Shown piece by piece: positions 35,843-44,784 of a stretch of 64,000 bases of DNA (position 1 is the first letter of the stretch; each line of letters opens with the position of its first letter). The DNA comes from Lentihominibacter hominis. GTDB taxonomy: Bacteria; Bacillota; Clostridia; Peptostreptococcales; Anaerovoracaceae. Location: NCBI RefSeq assembly GCF_014385065.1, contig NZ_JACRTA010000001.1:558001-622000 (forward strand). The letters run 5' to 3'. A program made the translations under genes and the position numbers. Under the pieces are notes generated by a model. It was not told where the DNA came from. It searched no databases and saw nothing but the letters and a program-made list of their open reading frames with translations.

Positions 35843-36349
35843 ATGGAAACACCAAATAAAACTAAAAAAATAACCACAACGGCTCTTCTGGCTGCGCTGG
35901 CTTTAATATTCTCATATATTGAAGTCCTGATCCCTTTTGCTCCGGCAATACCCGGCATAAAGCTCGGTATAGCCAATCTTGCTGTAATCGTAGTTCTGTA
36001 CTTACTGGGAGCAGGATATGCCCTGCTGGTAAATATTATCAGAATATTTATCGGAGGATTGCTTTTCTCAGGATTATTCGGAACATTCTATTCTCTGGCA
36101 GGAGCACTCCTCAGTATGCTAATAATGATACTCCTTAAAAAAACCTGTATATTCTCTGTAACCGGAGTTTCAATGGCAGGAGGGGTAGCACATAATCTGG
36201 GTCAGCTCTTTGCTGCAGCTTTTCTCGTATCAAACATTAAAGTCTTTGTCTATTTCCCTGTTCTCATAATATCAGGAGTTATTAGCGGAGCTGTAATCGG
36301 CATACTTGCGTATCTTGTACTAAAAAAACTCCCAATTGACTTCCGATAA
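35843..36349 (+). CDS. Gx-type transporter family protein (HepT component I-like)
   Basis: The protein has 168 residues from METPNKTKK with 5-6 membrane helices. KITTTALLAALALIFSYIE and PAIPGIKLGIANLAVIVVLY match PF07456, whose members were long called heptaprenyl diphosphate synthase component I and look like ECF S components. An earlier ATG (35822) has no better ribosome site, so the start is uncertain. It follows the NusG-II gene and faces the rnf operon end. The transported substrate is unknown; isoprenoid or flavin precursors have been proposed for relatives. Confidence 0.82.
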   Translation: METPNKTKKITTTALLAALALIFSYIEVLIPFAPAIPGIKLGIANLAVIVVLYLLGAGYALLVNIIRIFIGGLLFSGLFGTFYSLAGALLSMLIMILLKKTCIFSVTGVSMAGGVAHNLGQLFAAAFLVSNIKVFVYFPVLIISGVISGAVIGILAYLVLKKLPIDFR

Positions 36350-36371
36350 AGTTTTTCTTCAAATAAAGAAT

Positions 36372-36409
36372 AAAATCCGACAGCTCATATCCGCTTAGCT
36401 GCCGGATCT
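36372..36409. terminator. Hairpin terminator between the convergent Gx and rnfB ends
   Basis: ATCCGACAGCT...AGCTGCCGGAT stem with one mismatch; on the minus strand it ends GGATTTTATTC. It most probably terminates the rnf operon, with possible use in both directions. Confidence 0.65.
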
Positions 36410-36451
36410 CACATTTCTGCAGATCTGTTCTGCCTCTATACAAGACTTAAC

Positions 36452-37267
36452 TTAAACCTTTCGCTTTCTGTAATTAACTATAGCTCCCGTAGGACACTCT
36501 TTCTCACACATCCCACAGTTCCTACAAGCTTCCAAGTCTACTTTCGCTACATTGTTCTCTACTCTTACAGCATCAAACTTACAGATCTTCTGACATTTCA
36601 TACATCCTATACATCCCATGGAGCATAATTTCCTTGTCTTAGCGCCTTTTTCCAGAGATTTGCAGGCTACGAATACAAGATTCTTTTTCTTCACCATAGA
36701 TATGATATTGTTAGGACACGCTTCCTCACAGGCTCCGCACCCTACACACTTTTCCCGGTCTATTTTAGCTACGCCATTACATACAGTGACAGCTTCGAAT
36801 TTACATACATTATAACAGTCACCCAAGCCCAGACAGCCATAAGGGCATGCCCACTGTCCCCCGTAAAACATCTTGGCTTCTTTACAAGTATATATCCTAT
36901 CATCCTCCATGATCTGTCTTGTAACACCATAGCTTCCCTGACACATCACCATCGCCACTTTAGGTTCAGCTTCTGCAGCATCCTCTCCCATAATTCCCGC
37001 AATCTGTGTCGCGACCTCAGCTCCTCCTACCGGACACAGAGCTGTACTGAGCCCCGGATCTTTTGAAAATGCTGCGGCATAATCATCGCAGCCTTTAAAC
37101 CCACATGCTCCGCAGTTTGCTCCCGGAAGCACCTCCCTGATAGCTGCAACTCTCTCATCAACAGTTACATACATAAGTTTAGATGCTATGGTAAGAATGA
37201 TAGCTGCTATTAAACCTATTACCGCCACTATAGCAGCCGGTATTATTATTGTTGACACTCCATACAC
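36452..37267 (-). CDS. rnfB: Rnf complex subunit RnfB (ferredoxin-like Fe-S protein)
   Basis: The protein has 271 residues. A single N-terminal membrane helix is followed by the 4Fe-4S domain EVLPGANCGACGFKGCDDYA. Further clusters follow: CVGCGACEEACP, CIGCMKCQKIC and the last CRNCGMCEKECPTGAI. This is the probable entry point for electrons from ferredoxin. It is the last gene of rnfCDGEAB, as in Acetobacterium and Clostridium. Confidence 0.96.
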   Translation of the reverse strand: MYGVSTIIIPAAIVAVIGLIAAIILTIASKLMYVTVDERVAAIREVLPGANCGACGFKGCDDYAAAFSKDPGLSTALCPVGGAEVATQIAGIMGEDAAEAEPKVAMVMCQGSYGVTRQIMEDDRIYTCKEAKMFYGGQWACPYGCLGLGDCYNVCKFEAVTVCNGVAKIDREKCVGCGACEEACPNNIISMVKKKNLVFVACKSLEKGAKTRKLCSMGCIGCMKCQKICKFDAVRVENNVAKVDLEACRNCGMCEKECPTGAIVNYRKRKV

Positions 37268-37270
37268 CTC

Positions 37271-37864
37271 CTAACCGAATATTCCTTCAACTACACCTGA
37301 AAATCCCATGAATGCCATGGAAAGAACAGACGCAGTTATCAATGTGATAGGAACACCCTGAAAACAGTCAGGAATGCCTTTGCAGTTTTCAAGTTTTTCT
37401 CTCAGTCCTGCGAACAATACCATAGCCAGCAGGAATCCTATTCCTGCCCCTACGGAGCAAAACAATGACTCAATATAATTATATCCATCTGTGATATTCA
37501 TTATAGTGACACCCAATACAGCACAGTTAGTTGTAATAAGCGGAAGAAAGACGCCGAGACTCTTGTAAAGAGGCGGCATATATTTCTTCAAGGTCATCTC
37601 CACAAGCTGTACCAGTGAGGCTATAACCAAAATAAACACCACAGTCTGCAGATATCCCATATCATATCTGTCCAAAATGTAAACTTCTATCGGCCACGTG
37701 GCTGCAGTAGCCAGCACCATTACAAAAGTTACCGCTACTCCCATTCCGACAGCAGAATCAAGCTTTTTGGAAACTCCAAGAAACGGACATATTCCAAGAA
37801 ACTGAGATAACACAAAATTATTGGTAAGAATAACTGAAAACATTATGATAAGAATACTTGTCAT
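37271..37864 (-). CDS. rnfA: Rnf complex membrane subunit RnfA
   Basis: The protein has 197 residues and six membrane helices. The conserved NNFVLSQFLGICPFLGVSKK and TNCAVLGVTIMN carry the paired cysteines that ligate the intramembrane 2Fe-2S cluster with RnfE. Start and stop overlap with rnfE (TAATG) implies coupling. Confidence 0.97.
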   Translation of the reverse strand: MTSILIIMFSVILTNNFVLSQFLGICPFLGVSKKLDSAVGMGVAVTFVMVLATAATWPIEVYILDRYDMGYLQTVVFILVIASLVQLVEMTLKKYMPPLYKSLGVFLPLITTNCAVLGVTIMNITDGYNYIESLFCSVGAGIGFLLAMVLFAGLREKLENCKGIPDCFQGVPITLITASVLSMAFMGFSGVVEGIFG

Positions 37865-38544
37865 TACTCATCAGCCTCCTTCCTCTCACATGCAGCACCA
37901 CATGAATCTGCCATCATGCAGCCTTTACACCCGAATTCTTTCTTCCGTACAGACTTATCCTTCGTAAAATAATTAACCGCCGCCACTAATATGGCAAAGA
38001 CAAAGAAACCGCCGGGAGCTAACATAAAAATACCGGCAGGCGTTATTGATGTCCCGGCATAAACAGAAATATTAAAAACAGTTCCACTTCCAAAAAACTC
38101 TCTGATAAGCCCCATAATTCCAAGAGCCAAAGTAAAACCGATGCCCATTCCCAAACCGTCAAGAGCAGAATCTATAACGCTGTTTTTAGAGGCGAACATC
38201 TCTGCTCTTCCTAAAATTATACAGTTTACTACTATAAGAGGAATAAACAATCCCAACGCTGAATCAAGAGCCGGCAGGTATGCTTTCAGCAACAGCTGTA
38301 CTATTGTTACAAATCCGGCAATAACTACTATATAACAAGGGATTCTCACCTTACCCGGAATAACTTTTTTCAAAAGCGATATCACAATGTTTGAGCATAT
38401 AAGCACAGCCATTGTAGAAACCCCCATACCAAGTCCGTTTACAGCACTTGTTGTAGTTGCCAATGTAGGGCACGTACCCAGCAAAAGCACTAATACGGGG
38501 TTCTCTTTTATGATACCCTTTGTCATTATCTGCAATTTACTCAT
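37864..38544 (-). CDS. rnfE: Rnf complex membrane subunit RnfE with Cys-rich tail
   Basis: The protein has 226 residues and six membrane helices. NPVLVLLLGTCPTLATTTSA and VNCIILGRAEMFASKN are the RnfE signatures and carry the cluster cysteines shared with RnfA. After the last helix comes a cytoplasmic tail with FGCKGCMMADSCGAACERK, four or more Cys that could bind another metal or cluster. The ATG overlaps the rnfG stop (TAATG). Confidence 0.96.
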   Translation of the reverse strand: MSKLQIMTKGIIKENPVLVLLLGTCPTLATTTSAVNGLGMGVSTMAVLICSNIVISLLKKVIPGKVRIPCYIVVIAGFVTIVQLLLKAYLPALDSALGLFIPLIVVNCIILGRAEMFASKNSVIDSALDGLGMGIGFTLALGIMGLIREFFGSGTVFNISVYAGTSITPAGIFMLAPGGFFVFAILVAAVNYFTKDKSVRKKEFGCKGCMMADSCGAACERKEADE

Positions 38545-39095
38545 TACTTAACACCTCCACATTCATCAAATTGCTCCAAGGCTTCTTCCACTGAGCAATA
38601 TACTGCATTGGACGTGATAGTCGCTCCTGTAATCGCATCTATATCAGGATCATCTTTTATATGACCGCCGGTAACCTGATTTAATCCTCCGTACTGAGAA
38701 AGATATTTTTCAGTCATAGCTTTTGTCCCAAGACCGGGAGTCTCTGAATGATTAGTTACAGTAACACCGGTTACATTGCCTCCGGCATCTATACCCACCA
38801 TAACTTCAACATTCCCCCCAAAACCTTTATACTCCGCTGTAACTGCCATACCGGATTTATTGTCAGCAATATAACAGTCTATAACACCCTCGCTCAGCTT
38901 ACCCTCATACTGGGTAAAACTATCACCGGAAGGAAGCACCAGCATTCTTGCCTCATCAGCTTCCTTACGCTGATTCTCAACTATCTTGGGATTAGCCACG
39001 TTATATGTACCTGCTAAAGCCAGTGTGGTGATCAGGCATATGCATACCAGAACGATCACCGGAAAAACATTTTCTCTAAAAACGCTATTTTTCAT
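38544..39095 (-). CDS. rnfG: Rnf complex flavoprotein subunit RnfG
   Basis: The protein has 183 residues. One N-terminal helix anchors an extracytoplasmic FMN-binding domain. DIDAITGATITSNAV contains the [S/T]GAT motif whose last Thr receives covalent FMN from ApbE. The ATG at 39095, 9 nt after GGAG, is preferred over one three codons upstream, which would be too close. It overlaps rnfD by 11 nt. Confidence 0.95.
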   Translation of the reverse strand: MKNSVFRENVFPVIVLVCICLITTLALAGTYNVANPKIVENQRKEADEARMLVLPSGDSFTQYEGKLSEGVIDCYIADNKSGMAVTAEYKGFGGNVEVMVGIDAGGNVTGVTVTNHSETPGLGTKAMTEKYLSQYGGLNQVTGGHIKDDPDIDAITGATITSNAVYCSVEEALEQFDECGGVK

Positions 39096-40071
39096 TTCCG
39101 GCATCTCCTTCCACCGCCTTTTTAGGCACTCTGAACATGATTTTTTCCGTAATTCTGTCTATATAAGGAGTAAGGATATTCATGAGCAATATAGCAAAAG
39201 ACACACCCTCAGGATATGATGCAAATAATCTTATAAGTATGGTAAACAGACCACAGCCGATACCGAATATCACTTTCCCCAGAGGAAGCATAGGAGATGT
39301 CACATAATCAGTGGCGCAGAAAAACGCTCCCAGCATTACGCCGCCGGCGCACAGATGGAATACAGCTCCGTCAAAACCTCCCCAGATAAATCCGCATACA
39401 AAGACAGTAGCAAGAAAACTCAAGGGGATATGTATAGATATAATCCTTGTGAATATAAGAAAAATGCCCCCGATAAGCAGTGCACAGGCACTGACTTCTC
39501 CTATGCAGCCCCCTACGTTTCCGAGGAACAAATCTAAATTCGATGCTGACACACTGTCTGCTCCTCCCAGCGAAAGCTGCCCGAGCGGTGTTGCCGATGT
39601 CACTGTGTCGAATCCTGTGCCTCTTGCAGTGGGCCACGTAGTCATCTCCGTGGCAAAAGACATAAACAAAAATATTCGCGCTGTTACAGCCGGATTCACC
39701 AGATTCTGTCCGATGCCTCCAAAAAGCTGTTTAATGACTACTATAGCAGCGAAACATCCTACTATGGCAATCCAATAAGGCAGACCCGAAGGGAGATTAA
39801 ATGCCAACAGCACACCTGTTACAACTGCGCTGAGATCCCTTACAGTCTGTTCCTTCTTCATTATTTTATTCATCAGATACTCAAACAGTACACATGCCGC
39901 CACACATACAAGTGTGAGCATTGCAGCTCTGTATCCGAACTGATATATCCCCACTCCAAAAGCAGGCGCCAGAGCTATGAGTACCATTCCCATTATTTTA
40001 GCCGTATTTACAGGGCTAACCAGATGAGGCGCCGACGATACTTCTAAATTCCCGTGATATCTGTTATCCAT
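39085..40071 (-). CDS. rnfD: Rnf complex membrane flavoprotein subunit RnfD
   Basis: The protein has 328 residues with about nine membrane helices. DTVTSATPLGQLSLGG includes the SATPL motif whose Thr carries covalent FMN. LSAVVTGVLLAFNLPSGLPYW and KQLFGGIGQNLVNPA are family motifs. It is central to the ion-translocating part. It overlaps rnfC by 8 nt. Confidence 0.96.
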   Translation of the reverse strand: MDNRYHGNLEVSSAPHLVSPVNTAKIMGMVLIALAPAFGVGIYQFGYRAAMLTLVCVAACVLFEYLMNKIMKKEQTVRDLSAVVTGVLLAFNLPSGLPYWIAIVGCFAAIVVIKQLFGGIGQNLVNPAVTARIFLFMSFATEMTTWPTARGTGFDTVTSATPLGQLSLGGADSVSASNLDLFLGNVGGCIGEVSACALLIGGIFLIFTRIISIHIPLSFLATVFVCGFIWGGFDGAVFHLCAGGVMLGAFFCATDYVTSPMLPLGKVIFGIGCGLFTILIRLFASYPEGVSFAILLMNILTPYIDRITEKIMFRVPKKAVEGDAGNEK

Positions 40072-41389
40072 TATTACTTGCCACCTCCTTCAACAATCCT
40101 TTAGCCATCTTATGCATAAAGCTCAATGGACGTCTCGCAGGACAAATATATGAACAGCTTCCGCATTCCATACATTCGGTGACCTGTAATCGTTTAAGCC
40201 TCTCGATATCTTTTCTTTCGTAAGCCTCTGCCAGAGATACCGGCAACAGGCCAAACGGGCATGCTTTAATACACATCCCGCATTTTATACATCCGGTCTC
40301 CTCAGGGATAAGCGCCTGCGGACCGTCAAATATCAATATGGCATTATTGTTTTTTACTATAGGAAAAGCATCGGAATATACAGCTCTTCCCATCATAGGA
40401 CCTCCCATCAGTATTTTTCTCGGCTCTGCCTTATATCCCCCGCAGGCTTTGACTACATCGAAGATCCTCGTTCCGATAGGAACTATTATATTCTTAGGCT
40501 CTGCCACTGCATTGCCGTCTACTGTTATACGCTTAGCAGTAAGAGGCCTTCCTGTCTCCAGATACTGACCTATAAATGCTATAGTAGTTATATTCGAAAG
40601 AAGTATTCCGAGATCTGCAGGCAATACTCCGGCATTCAGGGGTTTTCCGGTTATCTCGTATACCATTACTCTCTCGGCGCCTTGCGGATATCTGGAATTC
40701 AAAACTTTTACCTCTATATCCTGAGAATGCCCCGAATTTCCTATTGCTTCCTTCAGTTTGCTTATAGCATCAGGTTTGTTTTCCTCTACGCCTATGTAAA
40801 CTCTTTTCAGATCCAGATTTTTCATGGTTGCCAGTATGCCTTTTATGATATACTCTGTATCTTCCAGCATCAATCTGTGGTCTGACGTTATAAAGGGTTC
40901 ACATTCTGCTCCGTTAACTATCAGAGTATCTACCTGATCCAGATTTTTCGGATTAAACTTGATATGAGTCGGAAATGATGCTCCGCCCAGCCCCACAAGT
41001 CCGCTGGCTCTTATCGCCTTTACAAAATCTTTCTGATCATTTATGACAGGCGGCTTAATCCTTTGCCATAAATCCTGTCTGCCATCAGTCTCTATGATGA
41101 TGACCTGATCCTCTCCTCCTGTGATAGATCTGATTGATGAAATTTCTTTGACTGTACCCGATACGCTGGAATGTATCGGAGCACTCACAAACGCATCTGT
41201 ATCCCCTATTATCTGACCCACTTTAACAGAGTCTCCTTTAGCAACCAATGGTTTGCATGGAGCTCCTATATGCTGAGCCATGGAAATACAGACGGTTTCA
41301 GGAACAGACATCTTTTCGGTAATGCAGCTGGCCGTCTTTTTTTCATGACTTACCTTGATGCTGTTCAAAGACCTCACCTTTTTTTCCAT
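40064..41389 (-). CDS. rnfC: Rnf complex subunit RnfC (NADH-binding, Fe-S)
   Basis: The protein has 441 residues. The NADH/FMN site region GLVGLGGASFPTHIKFNP and INGAECEPFITSDHRLM-like block lie at about 135-180. Two 4Fe-4S motifs follow, CIKCGMCIKACPFG and CMECGSCSYICPARRPL. It exchanges electrons with NAD. It is the first gene of the operon; GAGAGG lies 7 nt before the ATG. Confidence 0.97.
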   Translation of the reverse strand: MEKKVRSLNSIKVSHEKKTASCITEKMSVPETVCISMAQHIGAPCKPLVAKGDSVKVGQIIGDTDAFVSAPIHSSVSGTVKEISSIRSITGGEDQVIIIETDGRQDLWQRIKPPVINDQKDFVKAIRASGLVGLGGASFPTHIKFNPKNLDQVDTLIVNGAECEPFITSDHRLMLEDTEYIIKGILATMKNLDLKRVYIGVEENKPDAISKLKEAIGNSGHSQDIEVKVLNSRYPQGAERVMVYEITGKPLNAGVLPADLGILLSNITTIAFIGQYLETGRPLTAKRITVDGNAVAEPKNIIVPIGTRIFDVVKACGGYKAEPRKILMGGPMMGRAVYSDAFPIVKNNNAILIFDGPQALIPEETGCIKCGMCIKACPFGLLPVSLAEAYERKDIERLKRLQVTECMECGSCSYICPARRPLSFMHKMAKGLLKEVASNNG

Positions 41390-41544
41390 TTAAAAACCTC
41401 TCTTTCTTTCCCATTCTTCTTTTCTGTGATCTTAATCCACAGGTCGATGATATAGGTGTCAATGTGATTTTTATAGCTATTGGATTTCCCGTATAAAATG
41501 AATTATATCACAAGCATTATTTAAAAGCTATTGACATGAAGATA

Positions 41545-41572
41545 ATTATAAGCATGTCATTTTGTTGTCCAA
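41545..41572 (-). promoter_or_regulatory. Putative promoter of rnfCDGEAB with flanking inverted repeat
   Basis: Minus strand -35 TTGGAC (41567-41572), 16-bp spacer, -10 TATAAT (41545-41550). An inverted repeat TGACATG-N14-CATGTCA (41532-41559) straddles the -10, the expected place for a repressor. The leader to rnfC would be about 150 nt. Confidence 0.6.
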
Positions 41573-41646
41573 GCACTATATATATATGAAAGATTTAGTC
41601 AAAAAATAAAAAAATTTTTTCTGAAAATTTGCCAGATAAGGGTGTC

Positions 41647-42888
41647 TCAAATTTTTATCAAGGTAAATCTGCCCTTAGGAACATGCTCCCACATATCATC
41701 CACACGCATGCCTTTAAGGTTATTTTCCAGAGCTCTTATTACTCCGCTGTGAGCAACAATCATAAGATCACCGGAAGTATCCTTTTTCATTATCTCTCTC
41801 AGGGCTGATACTGCTCTATATTGCATATCGTAAAAGTTTTCTGCAGTATTGCCTATTTTGAAAGAAAATATATCTTCTCCACGCCGTCTGTATTCATCCG
41901 GATACTGTTCCCTTATTCTGCTTACAGGCTGTCCGTCCCAATCCCCTAAGGATATCTCTCTGAAGCCTTTTTCCTTCACTATCCTTATATGTCCGGTTTC
42001 CTGAGATAAATAATGTCTCAGTATCTCAGCCGACTCCTCGGCGCGTTTGAGATCGCTGGAATATATAGCTTCCACCTGCGGATGATATAATAAAAGATCA
42101 GACGCCGACTCAACGATCTGTCTTCTCCCCTCACGGCTGAGAGGAACATCATACTGTCCTATCAACATTTTTTCACAGTGCTGCCTCGTTTCACCATGCC
42201 TTATGAGAAATATACGCCTTCCCTGCGCTAAATCCCTAAGTTCTTCACGTTTGCATCCATTATTCCAGAAACTTAGAATATCATGATAACCAGCAGGCGT
42301 ATCCATATCCAGCAGACAGCCTTCCTGTCTTACAGGTATCCTCGTCATTTTATCCCAATATTTATCAGTTATAGCTTTCAGTCCTCCACTTCCCTCATAT
42401 CTGCAGATCTCATCGCTGTATATATGCGGAATAAACAGAGGATGGCCTTTCTTTCCTTCAAAAGTAGGAACACAAAAGAAATCATGATGTTTTTCTATCT
42501 GTGCTGACATTGTCGCTATTACGTCACTGTCTATAAGCGGGCAGTCTGCAGGCATAAGAAAATAACCGGATGCAGAAGGGAACAACTCATCTGCCCGTTT
42601 TATCCCTTTCTGAACAGAAGAAAACATACCTGAATCATATCTTTCATTATATGCTTCTTCTGCGCCTGACATATTTAAAACAGGCTGCAGCCGTTCTCTG
42701 CTGTAGCCTGTAACAACAATAATATCATCTATCCCGGCTGCCCTGACACTGCTCATCAGCCTCTCCACTGCTGTAAGCTCCCCTATAGGAAGCAACGGTT
42801 TAAAGCTTTTCATTCTGGACGAATAGCCGGCTGCCAATATTATTGCGGCAAAAGAACTTTGCCTTTTTTCTTTCTGAGCCTTTTTCAT
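41647..42888 (-). CDS. Fusion: MobA/MocA-like nucleotidyltransferase + histidine phosphatase
   Basis: The protein has 413 residues. Residues 10-205 form an NTP-transferase with FAAIILAAGYSSRMKSFKPL (nucleotide-binding loop), PADCPLIDSDVI and DMDTPAGYHDI, as in MocA/YgfJ enzymes that attach CMP or another nucleotide to molybdopterin. Residues 225-413 form a histidine phosphatase with FLIRHGETRQH (catalytic His) and VAHSGVIRAL (second His). The two halves are joined in frame by a short linker. It lies 2 nt after xdhC, consistent with cofactor maturation. The phosphatase substrate is unknown. Confidence 0.88.
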   Translation of the reverse strand: MKKAQKEKRQSSFAAIILAAGYSSRMKSFKPLLPIGELTAVERLMSSVRAAGIDDIIVVTGYSRERLQPVLNMSGAEEAYNERYDSGMFSSVQKGIKRADELFPSASGYFLMPADCPLIDSDVIATMSAQIEKHHDFFCVPTFEGKKGHPLFIPHIYSDEICRYEGSGGLKAITDKYWDKMTRIPVRQEGCLLDMDTPAGYHDILSFWNNGCKREELRDLAQGRRIFLIRHGETRQHCEKMLIGQYDVPLSREGRRQIVESASDLLLYHPQVEAIYSSDLKRAEESAEILRHYLSQETGHIRIVKEKGFREISLGDWDGQPVSRIREQYPDEYRRRGEDIFSFKIGNTAENFYDMQYRAVSALREIMKKDTSGDLMIVAHSGVIRALENNLKGMRVDDMWEHVPKGRFTLIKI

Positions 42889-42890
42889 AG

Positions 42891-43718
42891 CTATACCTTA
42901 TTCCGTCCTGCTCTCTCACTAATTATTTCAGCAACTATACTTACAGCAATCTCTTCCGGAGTCTCCGATCCTATCGAAAGCCCTATAGGTGCATGAATCT
43001 GGGAAATTTGCTTTTCCGTAACGCCTTCTTCTCTCAGAACGTCATACAAAAGACTGTTTTTTCTTCTGCTTCCTATCATTCCCAAGTACGCAAACGGTCT
43101 TTGCAGCGCCTGTCTCAATACCTTAAGATCACCTCTGTGACCCCTTGTTACAATTATTATATAACTGTCATCATCAGTCTGTATTTCATTAAAAGCGTCA
43201 TCAAAATCCTTTACTACTATAGTTCTGTCTGCATAAGGAAACCTCTCACTATTAGCATATTCAGCCCTGTCATCTATTACCACAGTCCTGAAGTCCACAT
43301 GCCTGAGGACCGGTTCAAGAGCATATGCGATATGACCTCCGCCGAAAATATAAGCAGTGCTCGCCAACTTAAACTCTTCGATAAAATCTCCCGGATCAGC
43401 GGCTTGTATATATTGAACCTGTATAACGGCGTCTCCCCCGCATCCCATATCAAGAGCACCTTTTTGTTTTTCATCCAACGTGAATTCATATATACGGCTC
43501 TTTTCCTTTGTTGCGAATGTATTCCGACACAGCTTTTCGGTTTCAGCTTCGAGAAGCCCTCCTCCTACCGTACCTATCGTCGTTCCGTCTTCCTTCATCA
43601 AAAGTACTGCCCCTTTTTTCCTCGGGGCTGATCCTTTTGTATCGACTACTTTGGCAATAACGAAATCTTCTCCCTGTTCAATTAGATCTCTGGCATAATA
43701 TGATAACTGTTCTGACAT
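42891..43718 (-). CDS. XdhC/CoxI-family molybdenum hydroxylase maturation protein
   Basis: The protein has 275 residues. The N-terminal XdhC domain has KVVDTKGSAPRKKGAVLLMK and GTVGGGLLEAE. The C-terminal Rossmann part has AYIFGGGHIAYALEPVLRHV and IGSRRKNSLLYDVLREEG. In characterised relatives XdhC binds molybdenum cofactor, promotes its sulfuration and inserts it into xanthine dehydrogenase-type enzymes. The client enzyme is not in the window. It shares a transcript with the downstream fusion gene. Confidence 0.93.
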   Translation of the reverse strand: MSEQLSYYARDLIEQGEDFVIAKVVDTKGSAPRKKGAVLLMKEDGTTIGTVGGGLLEAETEKLCRNTFATKEKSRIYEFTLDEKQKGALDMGCGGDAVIQVQYIQAADPGDFIEEFKLASTAYIFGGGHIAYALEPVLRHVDFRTVVIDDRAEYANSERFPYADRTIVVKDFDDAFNEIQTDDDSYIIIVTRGHRGDLKVLRQALQRPFAYLGMIGSRRKNSLLYDVLREEGVTEKQISQIHAPIGLSIGSETPEEIAVSIVAEIISERAGRNKV

Positions 43719-43796
43719 ATTCCTTTCCTTTCAAACTATACATCGCCGTTTACCTGCCTTCTGTTCTATATCTATTCTTACTACACAGTATAAAAT

Positions 43797-44465
43797 CTAT
43801 AATGGCTTTTCAGCAACCATCATAAAGTACCCTATACCATTTTTGCCATTTTCCAAGACACGTTCATCGGGCTCCACATCTATATCCTCAAAACTACTTA
43901 TCCTGTATCCGATCTCTTCTAATTGTCTTTTAAGCGGTTCCGCAAACAAGATATTATTCAACCTGAAATCAACAAATCTCACGGGATTCTCTTCACAGTC
44001 GCCCTCTTTACGCGGTATTTTGCTAAGCCTCTGCGCCTCTATTCTCAGAGCCTTAAGCTGCTTTGGATCAGGATTTTTGTAATAAGCATCCGAGATTACA
44101 AGCTTGCCGCCCCTCTTCAATACACAATACGCTTCATGAAGAGCTTCATCAGGTATATTTATAAGAGTAAGCACTCGCTGCATAAAAACACCGTCAAATG
44201 TAAATGACGAATATTCATCTAAGAACTCCCCATCTCCGAATCTTACATCTATTTCAGGGTATTTTTCCTTAGCAGCGCTGACAGCAGAAAGATTCATATC
44301 TATCCCTTCCGCCAACATGCCGCACTTTCTGGCAAGATATGCTACAATATCTCCGTCTCCGCACCCTATATCCAGGATTCTGCTCCCCTTTTTAAATCCG
44401 GCAAGCTCTAAAGCTTTATCGGCAGTACAGAAATTTTCTGGTCTCCATGATATCATTTTATTCAC
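43797..44465 (-). CDS. Class I SAM-dependent methyltransferase
   Basis: The protein has 222 residues. Motif I ILDIGCGDGDIVAYLARKCG (about residues 30-50) and the acidic loop GIDMNLSAV bind SAM. The rest follows the UbiE/ArsM-like pattern, with EAYCVLKRGGKLVISDAYYK. The gene is divergent from the HdrD-like protein and 78 nt upstream of xdhC on the same strand. Its place suggests a role with molybdenum hydroxylases, but the acceptor cannot be inferred. Confidence 0.85.
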   Translation of the reverse strand: MNKMISWRPENFCTADKALELAGFKKGSRILDIGCGDGDIVAYLARKCGMLAEGIDMNLSAVSAAKEKYPEIDVRFGDGEFLDEYSSFTFDGVFMQRVLTLINIPDEALHEAYCVLKRGGKLVISDAYYKNPDPKQLKALRIEAQRLSKIPRKEGDCEENPVRFVDFRLNNILFAEPLKRQLEEIGYRISSFEDIDVEPDERVLENGKNGIGYFMMVAEKPL

Positions 44466-44595
44466 CGCAATGTCTCAGAGACATCACACCCTCCTTTATA
44501 CGCTTCACTTGATAATTATTATATCCGTCATCAAGTTATGAATCAAGAGACATGGTCTCATTATTTAAACATGCTTTCATTTTTAAGATTATTTT

Positions 44596-44611
44596 TGTTG
44601 TTCCAACAACA
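44596..44611. promoter_or_regulatory. Inverted repeat TGTTGTT-N2-AACAACA (candidate molybdenum-cluster operator)
   Basis: Perfect 7-bp arms around CC. It lies between the divergent methyltransferase and HdrD-like genes, 6 nt upstream of a TTGACA box. The same arms with the same 2-nt spacing form the core of the 36-nt palindrome upstream of modA. A shared regulator binding site is inferred. Confidence 0.55.
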
Positions 44612-44617
44612 TTCATA

Positions 44618-44647
44618 TTGACAAAAGGACTGCTGTCAACGTAAAAT
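44618..44647 (+). promoter_or_regulatory. Promoter of the candidate small RNA/leader
   Basis: -35 TTGACA (44618-44623), 18-bp spacer, -10 TAAAAT (44642-44647), with no ORF immediately downstream. The transcript should start near 44653. Confidence 0.6.
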
Positions 44648-44652
44648 TGCAT

Positions 44653-44784
44653 CATAAACAATAAACTCCGATTTTTCACATGAGCCGCCGGCCATGTGAG
44701 TTCAACAGCAAAATTACTTTATAAAGTACCACTTGTGCGAAGCAGACACATATGCCAAGTCTGACTACGCACTTTTTCTTTTTT
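44653..44784 (+). ncRNA. Candidate structured small RNA or orphan riboswitch leader
   Basis: A stretch of about 130 nt without ORF lies between a promoter and an intrinsic terminator. Hairpin 1 (44677-44700) has stem TCACATG/CATGTGA and a GC-rich top (GCC-GCC-GGC). A 12-nt palindrome ACTTTATAAAGT follows (44716-44727). The terminal element is GTGCG/CGCAC outside CAGAC/GTCTG with an internal loop, then TTTTTCTTTTTT (44735-44784). It could be a free-standing RNA, or an attenuated leader of the downstream HdrD-like gene. It does not clearly match the Moco riboswitch consensus as I remember it. Confidence 0.5.
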
